Positions 1-10,080 of a DNA stretch of 64,000 nt are shown piece after piece. Origin of the DNA: Apoderus coryli. Its lineage: Eukaryota; Arthropoda; Insecta; Coleoptera; Attelabidae. The notes under the pieces were generated by a model. The model made no database searches. It worked only from the letters and a program-made list of their open reading frames with translations, and had not been told where the DNA came from. Both the position numbers and the translations under genes were made by a program. The number at the start of each line of letters is the position of its first letter. Positions within the stretch are counted from its first letter, which is position 1. The stretch covers positions 12,400,001 through 12,464,000 of the forward strand of contig OU452204.1 in the NCBI GenBank assembly GCA_911728435.2, read 5' to 3'.

Positions 1-619
1 TTGGTTTACAATTTGACCTTCTGGGACCCACTCAATCATCACGATGCCGTTGATGTCGACAAAAACGATTACGTTGCCTTAAATTTTGATTTGAACATGT
101 TTGCTTTTTTCATTCTTGGCGCGATGAAGGAGTTTTCCAGTGCACGGTTTGCCGCTTAGTTTCAACATCGTACTGGAATATCCAGGTTTCATCGCAAGTG
201 ATGATGTTTTCCATCAATTCAGGCTCTTCATCCAACCTCTCAAGAAAATCTGAGCAGATCTGTTGACGGAACAGCTTTTGTTCGGGGGTCAAATTTTATA
301 GGACCATCTTCGCACAGACTTTCCTCATGTTCAATTCGTCATGGAATTTTTTTCTGACCTTTTCTTTATCGGCGTTTACAGTCTCATCAATCATCCGAAT
401 GTTCATACAACGATCTCCGCGCACAATTTGATTAATTTTGGTCACTGTTTGCGGAGTTGAAACAGACACAGCTCGACCTGGACGTTGGTCATCTTCGATG
501 TTCTCTCGGCCTTCAGAAATCTTTTTTGCCATTCGAAAACACGTGTACGAGATCGGATTTTTTTTTTATTTAACGAGAAATTTCACATTGATTCGTTAAT
601 AATGCTTTTCGTCACACAT
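1..619 (-). pseudogene. mariner transposase, degenerate and partial
   Basis: This is a broken transposase of the SETMAR-like mariner group, a DDE/D cut-and-paste enzyme that acts on the element's own ends. The start is the ATG at 619-617, followed after an in-frame stop by RINVKFLVK. The helix-turn-helix side reads VFEWQKRF and then, after a lost base, SEGRENIEDDQRPGR. Next come FHDELNMRKVCAKMV and, after another in-frame stop, NLTPEQKLFRQQI. The first catalytic Asp is in ITCDETWIF (about 215-190). A later frameshift precedes DINGIVMIEWVPEG near the left edge. At least two stops and two frameshifts make it inactive. The second and third catalytic residues would lie outside the window. Confidence 0.85.
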
Positions 620-803
620 TGTTGTCGGCGCGAGGAAAAACCGCGTTCGATTTAAACTTCTATAGGAAGAAAAATATTACAGCGACAAGAATGTGTTGTG
701 TCAGCAGATACTACACGCTGACCAACGCTCCATTCGTTTCCCTTCCTACCCCTCTAGTGCGCCTTCTGCGCGCGTAGTCTCGTTATTTAATAGCCAGACC
801 TCG
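1..803 (-). mobile_element. mariner element, 5' part, cut by window edge
   Basis: This is a minus-strand mariner whose 5' end lies at about position 803. A TA dinucleotide (804-805) abuts the terminal sequence, which reads ACGAGGTCTGGCTATTAAAT on the minus strand. The 5' untranslated part spans about 803-620 and the transposase frame runs from 619 down through position 1, so the 3' third and the other terminal repeat lie outside the window. The TA fits the target duplication of the Tc1/mariner superfamily. The terminal boundary is inferred from one end only. Confidence 0.75.
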
Positions 804-805
804 TA

Positions 806-1834
806 TTAATCTGGCATGATTTTCCTTCTAGTTCTTCAAAAAATCATCAAAAACGGACCAAGAATAAAAAAATCATTGAAGACCAAAAATTGTGAGTCAT
901 CGTACACTTTTATAATCAAAAAGCTTTATTGAACTACGCTTTAACTTGTATAATATGAGGTAAATCGACGATGAATCTATGTGTAATGAAGTTTCTGCAA
1001 ATACTCTCAACCGTTTGTGCCAAAGATTTTTGTCAAATTCTCGCTTTACGTTCCAGTAGAAAGAGTTATTTGGCAAATGGTAATTGAAAATAAAATAAAG
1101 ATGGGAAAAATGAAAGAAAGAAGCGTCACCCAACGAGGACGAACGCCTACTTTCTACACATTGATTTGCATCTGTTTGAGTTTAGAATGTGCGCAATATT
1201 GTTTAAAGAAAGGCATTTAAATTTCGTTAGAGTACATTCTAATGTATAAGGCGTGAAAACACTGATGGTGTTTTCCATTTTTCCCTTTTGCGGAAAATCG
1301 GCGATAGATTGGCAATCAATCTGCCTATATACACATACCATCCACATATTCACATATATACTCTCATTCAGATGAGAAAAGGAAACGATTTTAAACTGAT
1401 CCTATTTTTAGTAGATAGCTATCTATTTCCATAGTGAAATCACTTTATTTGATATGCTATACAAGGTATGATATTATTGTGTACTGCTTTTCCATATTAT
1501 GTGGCCTGAAACGACAACATTTATTAGTACTAAACTCAAAGCACAACAAAAATGTGAATTCAAAGCAAATGTAGGAGTTGTTTCTGAATTCTTTTTGCTT
1601 GTAACGTAAGTAGGATGACGATTTATACTTCATATATACTTATTATTATCCACAATCGTAAATAAAAATTGTCCACATATTCTATTTTAGGAACTTCGTT
1701 TATCGTTGCACACCACAACAGAGTATGACAACACAGAATGAACGTGAGCCAAATAAAATGATAATAATACATCTATAGCAACAAAGCTTCTGAGTTTCCA
1801 AATAAAAAAAGACGACCTGAACTTCTTTGAAATA
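806..1834. other. no recognisable gene or repeat
   Basis: This is AT-rich sequence with short overlapping frames on both strands (for example 897-1133 minus and 1017-1220 plus). None shows a domain, a repeat or a convincing splice context. I see no feature here. Confidence 0.6.
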
Positions 1835-2525
1835 TCTTTGATCTACGAGTACCAGTTTAAACTGGAGTTAATCTCGACCCCCAGGAACCTTACAGCAGCT
1901 CTTTAAACGATGCCACATTCACTATTTCGGACTCTAACGCTGTAGTTGACTTGTTTAGCCGAAAAATTAATGTAATTTGTTTTCTTGAGGTTCAACACTA
2001 AACTATTACGACTACAATATCTCCGCATGTCCTCCAGACATTTGTTGCCCCTGGCACTCAGATTATTAACATTATCAGCAGTAATTATTGCCGAAGTATC
2101 ATCAGCAAAAAGCGTTATTTCTTCAACGGATCTTATTTGTGTGGACATATCGGAAATGAATAGTATACATAAGCGGTCCAAGCATACTACCCTGGGTAAC
2201 GCCAACGTCAATCTCAAGGGCTGACGGTTCAAACGATAATACGCTCTGATGATTTACAGTCTCAAACGCACGCGTATAATCAAAAACTAAGCCCGAACAT
2301 TTTTGTTTTTCTTCCAGCGCTCTTACCACGTTATTGACAAACTGGATGAATTATTGCGCTCTGAGTGGACATACCCTGCCTAAAACCAAATTGGTTTTGG
2401 CCAAGTATATTGTACTTCTTTACAAAACCATTAAGTTGCTCATAAAAAGCATTTTCAAAAACCTTAGAGAAAACTGAAAGAACTGAGATTCCTCTTTCAT
2501 TTTCCACCGCGAGGGAACTGTTGAA
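1835..2525 (-). pseudogene. LINE A reverse transcriptase, 3' fragment
   Basis: This is the downstream piece of a minus-strand jockey-like non-LTR reverse transcriptase. From high to low coordinates it shows the fingers region (GISVLSVFSKVFENAFYEQL, then NQFGFRQGMST), FDYTRAFETVNHQS, the primer-grip-like VTQGSMLGPLMY, and the catalytic LFADDTSAI with the FADD box near 2140. It ends with LNLKKTNYINFS and FLGVEINSSLNW at about 1840. Stops and frameshifts separate these blocks. No 3' UTR or tail follows, so the 3' end is lost. Its 5' continuation is at 3916-4145, beyond an inserted LINE. Family assignment below LINE level is inference. Confidence 0.85.
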
Positions 2526-3915
2526 GGTAGAGATTGATGGCAAGATTATTCCAATTAAAGATTTAGGAACAAACTTGATAGTGATCTAAGATTTTCTGGT
2601 CACATTAGCAACTGCCTCCGTAGAGCATACACTTATTTGAAACAGCTGTATCCGCATCGACATATTTTGTCACGGCCTCTAAAGGTAAAATTAACTGATT
2701 CTCTTGTGTTAAGTCATTTCAACTATTGCGATACTGTTTATGGTCCATGCTTAACCAGGGTTGTTCCAGGCTGCACAATTGTGCCAAAAGTGTCCCAATT
2801 AGGCATCCTTTGGCACACTGGCACCTCTTGAGTAAAAATGGCACAATTGTAACAATTGATCTTTTACCCAAAATATCCACCCCGCGACTAACCAAATTAT
2901 TACTTTATTCAACATAAAACAGTTTTTTAATTGAGAGTTTGAGGAGAGAGATTTTTTTTCTGTATGTTGCTTGAGTCAGTCCTGAATTGTCGCGACAAGT
3001 TTAGCGACCTTTCCATTATTAAATAATAAAAACAGACAGCACTGCAGGCAGCAGGCATACACCATATACAAAATGATTTTTTTTTTAATCTGGCACCATT
3101 GTCGGAAAACTGGCAGTATTGGAACGTCGACAAATGCACACTCAAAAAATCTCTAGGAACAACACTGTGCTTAACGAGTATCGACTGAACGCGGATTCAG
3201 AAGTGCTGCCTGAGATATATCTATGGAATACGAAAATTTGATCCAATTTGAAAGTAATTGGATCAAATTAAAATCTGCAAAGTGGCTGTCTATGGAAGCA
3301 AGGCGCAAACTACATGCTCCATGTCAGTTTCATGGTATAATTCAATCAAAGTGCCCACCATATCTTTACAATAAGATTGTGTTTCGATCAGATGTTCACA
3401 CGCTGAACCTGAGGTTTAGAGGACTGGTCTCTCCACCAGCACATAGAACCGCAATATTTGAGAGATCATTTTCTTTCTGTATTTGTGCTGTTTACAACCA
3501 GATTGCAGTTTGTCTTTAATAAGTTTCAGAAAGCATTACAGAGATTTACTCTACTCAAACGAATAATTTACTCTTTTTATTTTGTTTTCATACATTATAC
3601 CTCATTCCTTATATTGTTAGTTTCTTCGTATTTAACCACGTTTGTTGTTCTGTAGTAATTTCGTGTTTGTTCGGCTGATCAATGACCTATTACGAATCAT
3701 ACCACCAGACCATTCAAAGTATATTTTCTAGAATTGTATTTATATAATTTTCCGGGTTAATATCTTAAAAACAGTTTACAACTGCCTTTTAAACCTTTTT
3801 GTTACCACAGACAAATCAAGAATATGTTGTTGTCATTGTAATAATATTTCTTTTATGTTTGTAAAAGTGTTCTGTATTTTTGGTTGCAAATAAACTGATT
3901 ATTATTATTATTATA
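2526..3915 (+). mobile_element. LINE B, 5'-truncated, inserted into LINE A
   Basis: This is the 3' part of a plus-strand non-LTR retrotransposon. It starts within the post-catalytic region (IDGKIIPIKDLG, then LSHFNYCDTVYGPCLT) and is interrupted at 2756-3167 by a hAT MITE. It resumes with RIQKCCLRYIYGIRKFDPI and continues with PPYLYNKIVFRSDVHTLN and HRTAIFERSFSF. The same blocks occur, better preserved, in the minus-strand LINE at 36618-37612, so the two belong to one family. It ends with AATAAACTG and an (ATT)n tail at 3898-3915. Several stops and frameshifts are present. Target duplications were not identified. Confidence 0.85.
2756..3167. mobile_element. hAT-type MITE (412 bp) with 8-bp target duplication
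   Basis: The element begins CAGGGTTGTTCC and ends GGAACAACACTG. It is flanked by the identical 8-mer TGCTTAAC at 2748-2755 and 3168-3175. Eight-base duplications and CA-GG ends are typical of hAT transposons. It splits the LINE B frame exactly between GPCLT and the following Ser-Ile-Asp codons, and removing it restores the homology. No transposase is encoded, so it would depend on an autonomous relative. Confidence 0.85.
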
Positions 3916-4145
3916 AATCGGGACAAGTCTCGCCAGTTTTAATTCCTGAGGAAATTTTCCACGAATGATTAATCATGTGTGCCAAAATAGGTGCTATATG
4001 TTCAATTCCGTGCCTCAATAAAGAGCAAGGAATACCATCAGGGCCGTCAGAATCCTTTCGCGTTACTTTACGTAAGATCCTACACCGTTTCCTGAACAGG
4101 GTTTCTAAAAAATATCAAATTTTAATTTTGCCGGCACTGTGCTTT
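3916..4145 (-). pseudogene. LINE A reverse transcriptase, 5' fragment
   Basis: This is the upstream half of the LINE whose other part is at 1835-2525. On the minus strand it reads RKDSDGPDGIPCSLLRHGIE, then HIAPILAHMINHSW, and in a shifted frame GKFPQELKLARLVPIY. This is the conserved stretch before reverse-transcriptase block 1 in jockey-like elements. It stops exactly where the LINE B tail begins, and the next expected block (GISVLSVFSK) appears on the far side of LINE B. The 5' limit near 4145 is approximate. The copy is truncated and frameshifted. Confidence 0.75.
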
Positions 4146-4644
4146 TATGAATTTTGTGTTTCTGTCAAAAATAGAGCCATGTGCTCTCCATATGCATAAT
4201 TTGAAATAAAAATAATCTGTACATGCTATTCCAGCGGTATAATATTGGATGGAAGAAGAATCGAGTTGGGCACGTTACTGATCCCACCCGTCCAGTCTAA
4301 AAAGATGATGACAGCACTCAAACGCATACTAATTTCTTGTTGCTATTCCCTATTTAATATTTATATCAAAATTGATATTTATATCTTCTAATTGTCTTGC
4401 AAAAGGTTCTTAACTTTTCCTATCAGTGAGTATCTATAGCTCTTCGTGCTGAAGGACATTCGAATAAAGGTTTTAGCCTCGTCATTAGCTAGAGGGTCTT
4501 TCATTCACTCCGAAAACAGAGTGACCTATAATCAGAGCAAAGTCAGATTCCACACTCTTCTTGAAATAGATGTTGTTGAGGTCAGGGTCTCTCAACCAAG
4601 GGCTGCACGAATGTAACTACAGAAATGAGGTTATTTATTTTTAT
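4146..4644. other. no recognisable feature
   Basis: AT-rich DNA between LINE A and the 116-bp duplication. No frame, hairpin or known repeat was recognised. Confidence 0.5.
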
Positions 4645-4842
4645 AATGTTAATTATCACTCCAATGATGTATTGTTTATGCAAAAGCGTGAACACTATTT
4701 ATTCTGTTTATTTATGTTCTAGTTTTATTTATTTATCTATCTCTCCTTCCAAACAATTAAAATGTTAATCATAATTCCAATGAAGGATTGTTTATGTCAA
4801 AGCGTGTGATCAAGCACATTGAAGCGTAATCACAAATTCATG
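4645..4842. repeat. diverged direct duplication, about 116-bp period
   Basis: The block starting AATGTTAATTATCACTCCAA at 4645 recurs at 4761 as AATGTTAATCATAATTCCAA. The first 50 bp are clearly alike, including ATTGTTTATG and AAAGCGTG, and similarity fades afterwards. It directly precedes the inverted-repeat element at 4843-5200 and may be part of the same Penelope-like terminal structure. That link is inference. Confidence 0.55.
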
Positions 4843-5200
4843 TTTTAGTGTTTAAATGAAAGTCGAATCTCCACAAAATAAATTTAATAGAAACTATCGG
4901 CCATACATGTTTCGGGACTAGACCAGTCCCATCATCAGTGGCATGTCAACAATCGAACAAACACAACACTAAGACGTACAATGTTTCATTATATTCCTAC
5001 TGAAGTCACTTTATGGAAAAATATTTGAATTATAAAAATTAATTCGTAATTAAATTACAGTTACATATTTTGGTCTAATTTTCTTTTTGTATATCATACT
5101 TTTCTTTGTTTTCTAATAAAGTTAAAACTATGTAACTATTTGTTTTTTTGTTAAAGCTGTAATTTATTTTGTGGAGATTCGACTTTCATTTAAAAACTAA
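4843..5200. mobile_element. inverted-repeat element carrying a hammerhead
   Basis: Two arms of about 40 bp (4843-4884 and 5161-5200) are inverted copies with one visible mismatch. Their core, GAAAGTCGAATCTCCACAAA, matches perfectly. A hammerhead motif on the minus strand lies just inside the left arm. Inverted terminal repeats with hammerheads are known for Penelope-like elements, and short non-autonomous derivatives would look like this. No protein is encoded in the roughly 280-bp interior. Confidence 0.6.
4900..4942 (-). ncRNA. hammerhead ribozyme, type I
   Basis: Read on the minus strand, the order is: stem I strand GCCA; core CTGATGA (4938-4932); one extra T; stem II GGGAC with loop TGGTCTA and GTCCC; core GAAA; palindromic stem III CATG; and TA, followed by TGGC, which pairs with GCCA. 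Cleavage would fall after the A of GTA (between 4905 and 4904). The four-base self-complementary stem III suggests action as a dimer, as described for Penelope-like hammerheads. Caveats are the unpaired base between A9 and stem II and a stem I of only four clear pairs. Confidence 0.65.
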
Positions 5201-5344
5201 AATTGCAACTCCACTTAAGAATGGACTATTTTTTCAAATTACAAATTCATGTCTTTATCATTGGAACTCTATTTTATCTATAAAATTATGTATTTCTTTA
5301 ATTAGTTTAAAATTAGGGGTTTTCAAGGTCTCTATTGCTTAGGT

Positions 5345-6057
5345 CGTTCAGAATCCAGGAACCGAAATTCGGCGTCTTGGACAAGAATTGCAAATTGCAA
5401 GAGCCGCTCTACAGCGTATACTCAGTAAAGATCTGTGCTTCTATGCTTACAAAATCAATTAACACAACAACTGAAGCCTAAGGACCATGAACAGCGAAAA
5501 GAGGTTTCAGAATAAATTATTCAGCATCAACAAATGGATGTTGATTTTGCGAGCAAAATCATCCGCCAAAACTGCCGCTTTTGGGGTTCTGAGAACCCAC
5601 ATGTGATTGTCGAAAAACAAATGCATCCACAACGTGTCACTGTTTGGACCATACTTTTTTGAAAATGAGGCTGGTCAAGCAGTTACTGTTACTAGTGCTC
5701 GATATCGCGAAATAACACAGTTCTTTTAATCAACAAGACGATGTCACATGCCAAACAGCCCGTGAAACACTTCAATTACTGGATGAGACATTTCCAGGTC
5801 GTGTACTTTCTCGTTTCGATGATCAGAATAGTGATTTGACGCCAGTAGATTTCTTTTTATAGGGTTATTTAAAATCACAGGTCTATGTCAAGAAGCCCAC
5901 AACCACGCGTGCATTAAAGGAGGAGATTCAAGGCTGCAACAACGAAATTCAGCCACATTTATGAAGAATGGACATGAAAATTTTCGACAAACGAGTGCGT
6001 ATGTGTATGCAAAACCGTGAAGGCCATTTGCCCGATGTATTATTCCATAAATAACCC
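5345..6057 (+). pseudogene. Tc1/mariner transposase, degenerate
   Basis: This is a decayed DDE transposase of a common insect mariner/Tc1 lineage. Recognisable blocks in order are EIRRLGQELQIARAALQRIL (helix-turn-helix, 5355-5420), QNCRFWGSENPHVIVEKQMH and HPQRVTVWTILF (about 5555-5660), QQDDVTCQTARETLQLLDET near the second Asp (about 5730), and FDDQNSDLTPVDFFL (about 5815-5860) at the third Asp. The C-terminal GYLKSQVYVKKPTTTRALKE and NREGHLPDVLFH end at the TAA near 6055. Stops and frameshifts occur throughout. The end motif GGACACCC near 6148 may be the right terminal repeat, and the left end was not found. Confidence 0.8.
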
Positions 6058-6159
6058 TCCTCCTCCTATATGTACTTTATGATTCAATAAAAAACTTACA
6101 ATCAAAAGACAAGAACAAATCAAATCTTGCGTTAATTTATGGACACCCTTTATTTCACT

Positions 6160-6761
6160 CAACTCAACAACATGTGATCCAGATCTCCTAACATCGTGTG
6201 TCATTTACAATATAGCTACTTAGATTTAAGTTGTCCTAATATTAACGAATGGCCGCAATCAATAACATAGTCAAATTCAATTTACAAACTTAGCCATTCT
6301 CTATGAAAGCAAAAAATAAATATGTTAATCGGCTCAAAACATGAAAAACATTTACAAATGACTGCATAATAAGATAAGGATCTAAATAATTACGCTTCCA
6401 ATTTAATCCGTACTTACAATACCTAGACATAAATAAAAAATTAATTTAAATTTCAAATTAATTAATTTAAATTAGCATTTTTTGTCTCTTGTTCCTTAGC
6501 GTACAGACACGTTGTTATTTTTATTTTATGTTCCGGAAATAAACGTTTAGAAACGCAAGTAAGCATTTAGTTAACATGTTCACAGTTTGTCAACTGTCAC
6601 TTTATGTTAATTGGTTTTTGGTATGGAAAGGCGCATTTGTTTAAACGGTCATAAGTATTTAGGGTAATCTTATTGTAAATAAATTACTAGATATATGAAT
6701 GTATACAGTGTGTCTAGAATTGGTTTTAATCATGAGGTATTTGAGTGTAGAATATTGCGGA
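6160..6761. other. no recognisable feature
   Basis: AT-rich sequence between the transposase remnant and a LINE tail. Nothing was recognised. Confidence 0.5.
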
Positions 6762-7130
6762 TATAATAATAATAATAATGCAGTTTATTTGTAATCCCAA
6801 AATTAACATTAAAAATACAACAATATAATAGTAGCTACATAAAAATACAGTAAAACAAAAAATATGTCACATAATATCACCTAAAAATAGCTTAGCCAAG
6901 GATTACAAAATGGGTTAAAAGGCAGTTAACACTGATTTGAAATTTTAAACCAAGGAAGCATTGTTACATACAAAAATAACATATTTAATGGTTGTGCACT
7001 GATGGCAAATAACAATATTCTTCTTAAAACTAAACAAAGATATTTGCCTTTAATTGATTGACAACAATCAAAATCTAAGGGAAAAAAAGAGAGAAAAAAA
7101 AAATCACTCATTCCAACTCTACTCCTTATT
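6762..7130 (-). mobile_element. LINE 3' end with (TAA)n tail
   Basis: An (ATA/TAA)n tract at 6762-6780 is followed by CAGTTTATTTGTAATCCC, the complement of a terminal AATAAA-type signal. This is the same layout as the minus-strand LINE tails at 33658, 36618 and 43106. Upstream (towards 7130) there is only a worn C-terminal or 3' UTR region with a 61-codon frame and no surviving motif. The call rests on the tail structure. Confidence 0.5.
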
Positions 7131-7189
7131 AATGTGCTTGCAAATGTAAAATCTGTTTTTTAAATAAATAAATATTATATATATATATC

Positions 7190-7310
7190 ACCTTCTTCAG
7201 GTTTCATATTCATGTTGGCTGATGATATCTTAGACCGAAACTGGTCAACCATTTTTGATAATAAAAACTCAGTGGAGTTTGATTTTGGTTACTTTTACTA
7301 TTTTGACACG
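7190..7310 (+). repeat. Penelope-like terminal scrap, decayed hammerhead core
   Basis: The order is CTTCTTCAGG, GGCTGATGATATC, GACCGAAACTGGTC and CTCAGTGGAGTTTG. CTGATGA and CGAAAC have the hammerhead order and spacing, but the intervening bases do not form a stable stem II and the flanks do not pair as stem I. I read it as a decayed copy of a Penelope-like terminal repeat. This is weak evidence. Confidence 0.35.
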
Positions 7311-7349
7311 TAGTAGGTAAGCCACGAAACGTATTTATACTAGTTAGAG

Positions 7350-8994
7350 ATAATTTGATGCTTAATGCAGTGGCGTATCAAGAATTTTTTTCGAAGCCCG
7401 ATTGTTAAAGATATCGCTATATACTTTGTTTTCTTAAATAAATAAAACTTTATTAATTATGGATCATTTACAAAATTCACACCTAAAACGTATGATTAAA
7501 CATATTCAGAAGATATAGGTGTTAATGTTATTGCAGCTGAAATTGAATCTGACAGTTTTAAGTGTGGTAGAAAAAAAATTAAAATTAAACTAAACTGATC
7601 TTAAAGTAAATGTTCAAAATGTCCATTATTTCGAATATACACATATCACACCTCTTATCAAAACTTCTAATAGCATTATAAACATGAATGTTTGAAACTT
7701 AATTTATACATTGTCTGAAATTTTCTTTTAATTCTTCAATAGTATGACTTTTAGTTCACATGGTCTTATATCTGGAGAATGAGCGGGCCACCTAATTGGA
7801 CCGTTAGTGATTATCCAATTATTACCAAAATTGTAAACAATATTTCCCCTAAATTTCTATTGTTATACGGTATCTTGCTGGAAAAACACATTTCTTCGTT
7901 CTGCCAGTGGAATATTGTCTAAATAATTGGAAATTATTTGTTCACTAACAATCTCGATATAACGATTGCTCGTAAGAGTTTCTTCAAATACCTTGTAGGC
8001 TAAAATTCCGCTAGAATTTATTGCGCACCAAACATTAAAACCAAATCGACCTTGATGATGGACAGTAGCAACACGATGAGGATTGCTATCAGACCACCAG
8101 TGTTCGTTATGTCGATTAAATATCCCAGCACTACTTGTGAGCCTCATCTGTCCAAATAAAATTTGCAAAAAAAATTGGATTTTCTCTCACCTTGGCTCGA
8201 TACAAAATTCCCAACGCCGGACCAGATCATTTGGTTATAAATGCTGGGTTTTACGAATTGCGTAAGGTCGGAACTTATGCTTTTTTAAAATATTGAGCGG
8301 CGACGGGATTATGCAACCTTCTATTTCAATTTGTCTGCTCGAAATTGTAGGATTATCAATACCAGCTGCAATGACATTAACATTTACTTCTTCTGCATCT
8401 GCGCAATTATAAGTTTTAGATCTTGGTTGTGTAAATAATCCATAATTAATAAGGTTTTCTTTTAACCTTCCAAATATGTTTCTATTGGGCTGTCTTCTTT
8501 CTGGGTATCGGTTGTAGTAGGTTTCAGATGCAGCATTAGCATCATTATTACATTGAATAAAGCATTACAACATATCAAATTTTTCAAAATGTTCGTAAGA
8601 CATTTCAGTTCCGTAATAAACTGTTAATTAACGAATGCTTTAATTAATGAATGCTGGCAATAATTATCATTTGACAAATACATTAATAAATGACAGTATC
8701 AATAATCTGTTATTTGACTTTATTTGATTTGATTAATTGTTTTCAATAAGACACAAGCCTACTTAAAATTTATTTTATTTGTAATATAATATGGATTTTA
8801 TTTATTTTCATTAAGTTTTACTAAATATGTAGCTATTTGTCATACATGGTTGTAAAGGAAATGAAATTTTGAATCTCCTAACGCTTTAATATATAGGGTG
8901 TCCCATTTAAGAAAACAAAGTTAATAGCGATATCTTGAACAATTGGACGTCGAAAAAAAAATTTGGTACGCTACTGCATTAAGCATCAAATTAT
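7350..8994 (-). mobile_element. Tc1/mariner element with roughly 85-bp inverted ends
   Basis: The left end (7350-7435, from ATAATTTGATGCTTAATGCA) is repeated inverted at 8908-8994. Both include the GATATCGCTAT and TTTGTTTTCTT blocks. TA dinucleotides sit at 7351-7352 and 8992-8993. The roughly 1.6-kb interval contains one minus-strand transposase remnant. The size and TA flanks fit a nearly full-length but dead Tc1/mariner copy. The exact outer boundary is uncertain by a few bases. Confidence 0.75.
7745..8560 (-). pseudogene. Tc1/mariner transposase, degenerate
   Basis: The transposase of the surrounding element is read on the minus strand. The N-terminal DNA-binding part includes YPERRQPNRNIFGRLKENL (about 8510-8455) and DNPTISSRQIEIE. 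The catalytic part holds FNVWCAINSSGILAYKVFEE and RNVFFQQDTV with the second Asp (about 7870). After two stops, RWPAHSPDIRPCE (about 7790-7750) supplies the third Asp. About 33 residues separate the last two Asp, near the DD34D spacing of mariner. The first Asp block is altered (ILFGQMRLTS). The longest intact stretch is 7863-8168. It is non-functional. Confidence 0.8.
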
Positions 8995-9549
8995 ATTTAA
9001 CTTTTATAAAAACACTTTTCCCGTAACTCTAATAACAACCGAAATATAAAGGAAAAAAGAAAATGACAAAAAATGAAAATCGCCCTGTATAAAGAAAACT
9101 AATCAAGTTAGCCGCGCTCCGATTACGGCCTTAAACTAAGCTCCAAAAAATCGAACTTATTTTCGCTCTATCTATTACGGTTTAGGCTGTACCGTATAAA
9201 AACATCGAAATTTGCTCACCCTGTAACCGTTAGGCATTGATAATGTTATAGCATACCAGCAAAAACTCAGCCTTGATGGCTGTATCAGGCGAAAAAATTT
9301 CCACGTATCCTCATATTAGAGTGGGATCAATGCCCAGGTAGGCCTTAATCTCGAGATAGATACAACTACAACAATATCAGATCAGGCATGTTTCCTGACA
9401 CAATATCCGTGAGTCATGTCCCTCACGAACTTCGTCCTGAAGCAAAAGATGAACTGGGAAAATTTCTATGGAAAGAGATTGATTTTCACATTTTTGATGA
9501 TTTTTTCAAGTTACTATATATAAAAACAATAATATCACTTGACTAATAT
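8995..9549. other. no recognisable feature
   Basis: Unassigned sequence between the Tc1 element and the tandem repeat. It is slightly less AT-rich around 9100-9400. No coding frame was found. Confidence 0.5.
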
Positions 9550-10080
9550 AACAGACTGAACGGACGAGGATGAAGCCAGTTTGAATGAATCCGAAGATAG
9601 GAACTTAACTATTCTTGATTTATTTGTAAAAATCCAATTTAACCTATTAAATGCCGATAGTTCAAAAGTTTAAATAAATGCACTAAAACGTGACTGGCAA
9701 AAGAAACAGACTCAACGACGAGGATGAAACCAGTTTGAGTGAATCTGAAGGTAGTAATTTAAGCTATTCTTCATTTATTTTTAGAACTCCAATTTAACCT
9801 ATTATTAAATGACGATACGTCAAAAGTGCAATTGAATACACATTTAACATGATAGACAAAAGAAATAGACTCAATGGACGAAGATGAAGCCAGTTTGAGT
9901 AACTCCGAGATATTAATTTAGGATATGCTTGATTTATTTCTAAAAATCCAATTTAACCTCTTAAATGACGATAAGTCATAAGTCTAAATAAATACACTTA
10001 AACGTGATACACAAACAACGAGGAGTGTATCCGAGGATAGTAATTTAAGCTATTTTTGATTTATTTTCAAAAATTCACCT
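9550..10080 (+). repeat. tandem repeat, 153-161-bp unit, about 3.5 copies
   Basis: The motif TGAAGCCAGTTTGA recurs at 9571, 9724 (as TGAAACCAGTTTGA) and 9885. In each unit it is followed by a GAATCCGA-like block, TAATTTAAGCTATTCTTGAT, CCAATTTAACCT and ACGATA..TCA. A fourth, truncated unit from about 10015 lacks the TGAAGCC part but keeps CCGAGGATAGTAATTTAAGC. The spacings are 153 and 161 bp. No open frame runs through all units, so this looks like a minisatellite or internal transposon repeat. Confidence 0.8.

Noticed and set aside
1835..3915. LINE A and LINE B as one element inverted by twin priming
   Set aside because: Both carry the post-catalytic LG..LDS/NSS block with different sequence, and LINE A continues on the far side of LINE B. 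Nesting explains the data better.
7215..7245. CTGATGA followed by CGAAAC, hammerhead-like
   Set aside because: The bases between do not form stem II and the flanks do not pair. Kept only as a Penelope-like scrap, not as a ribozyme.
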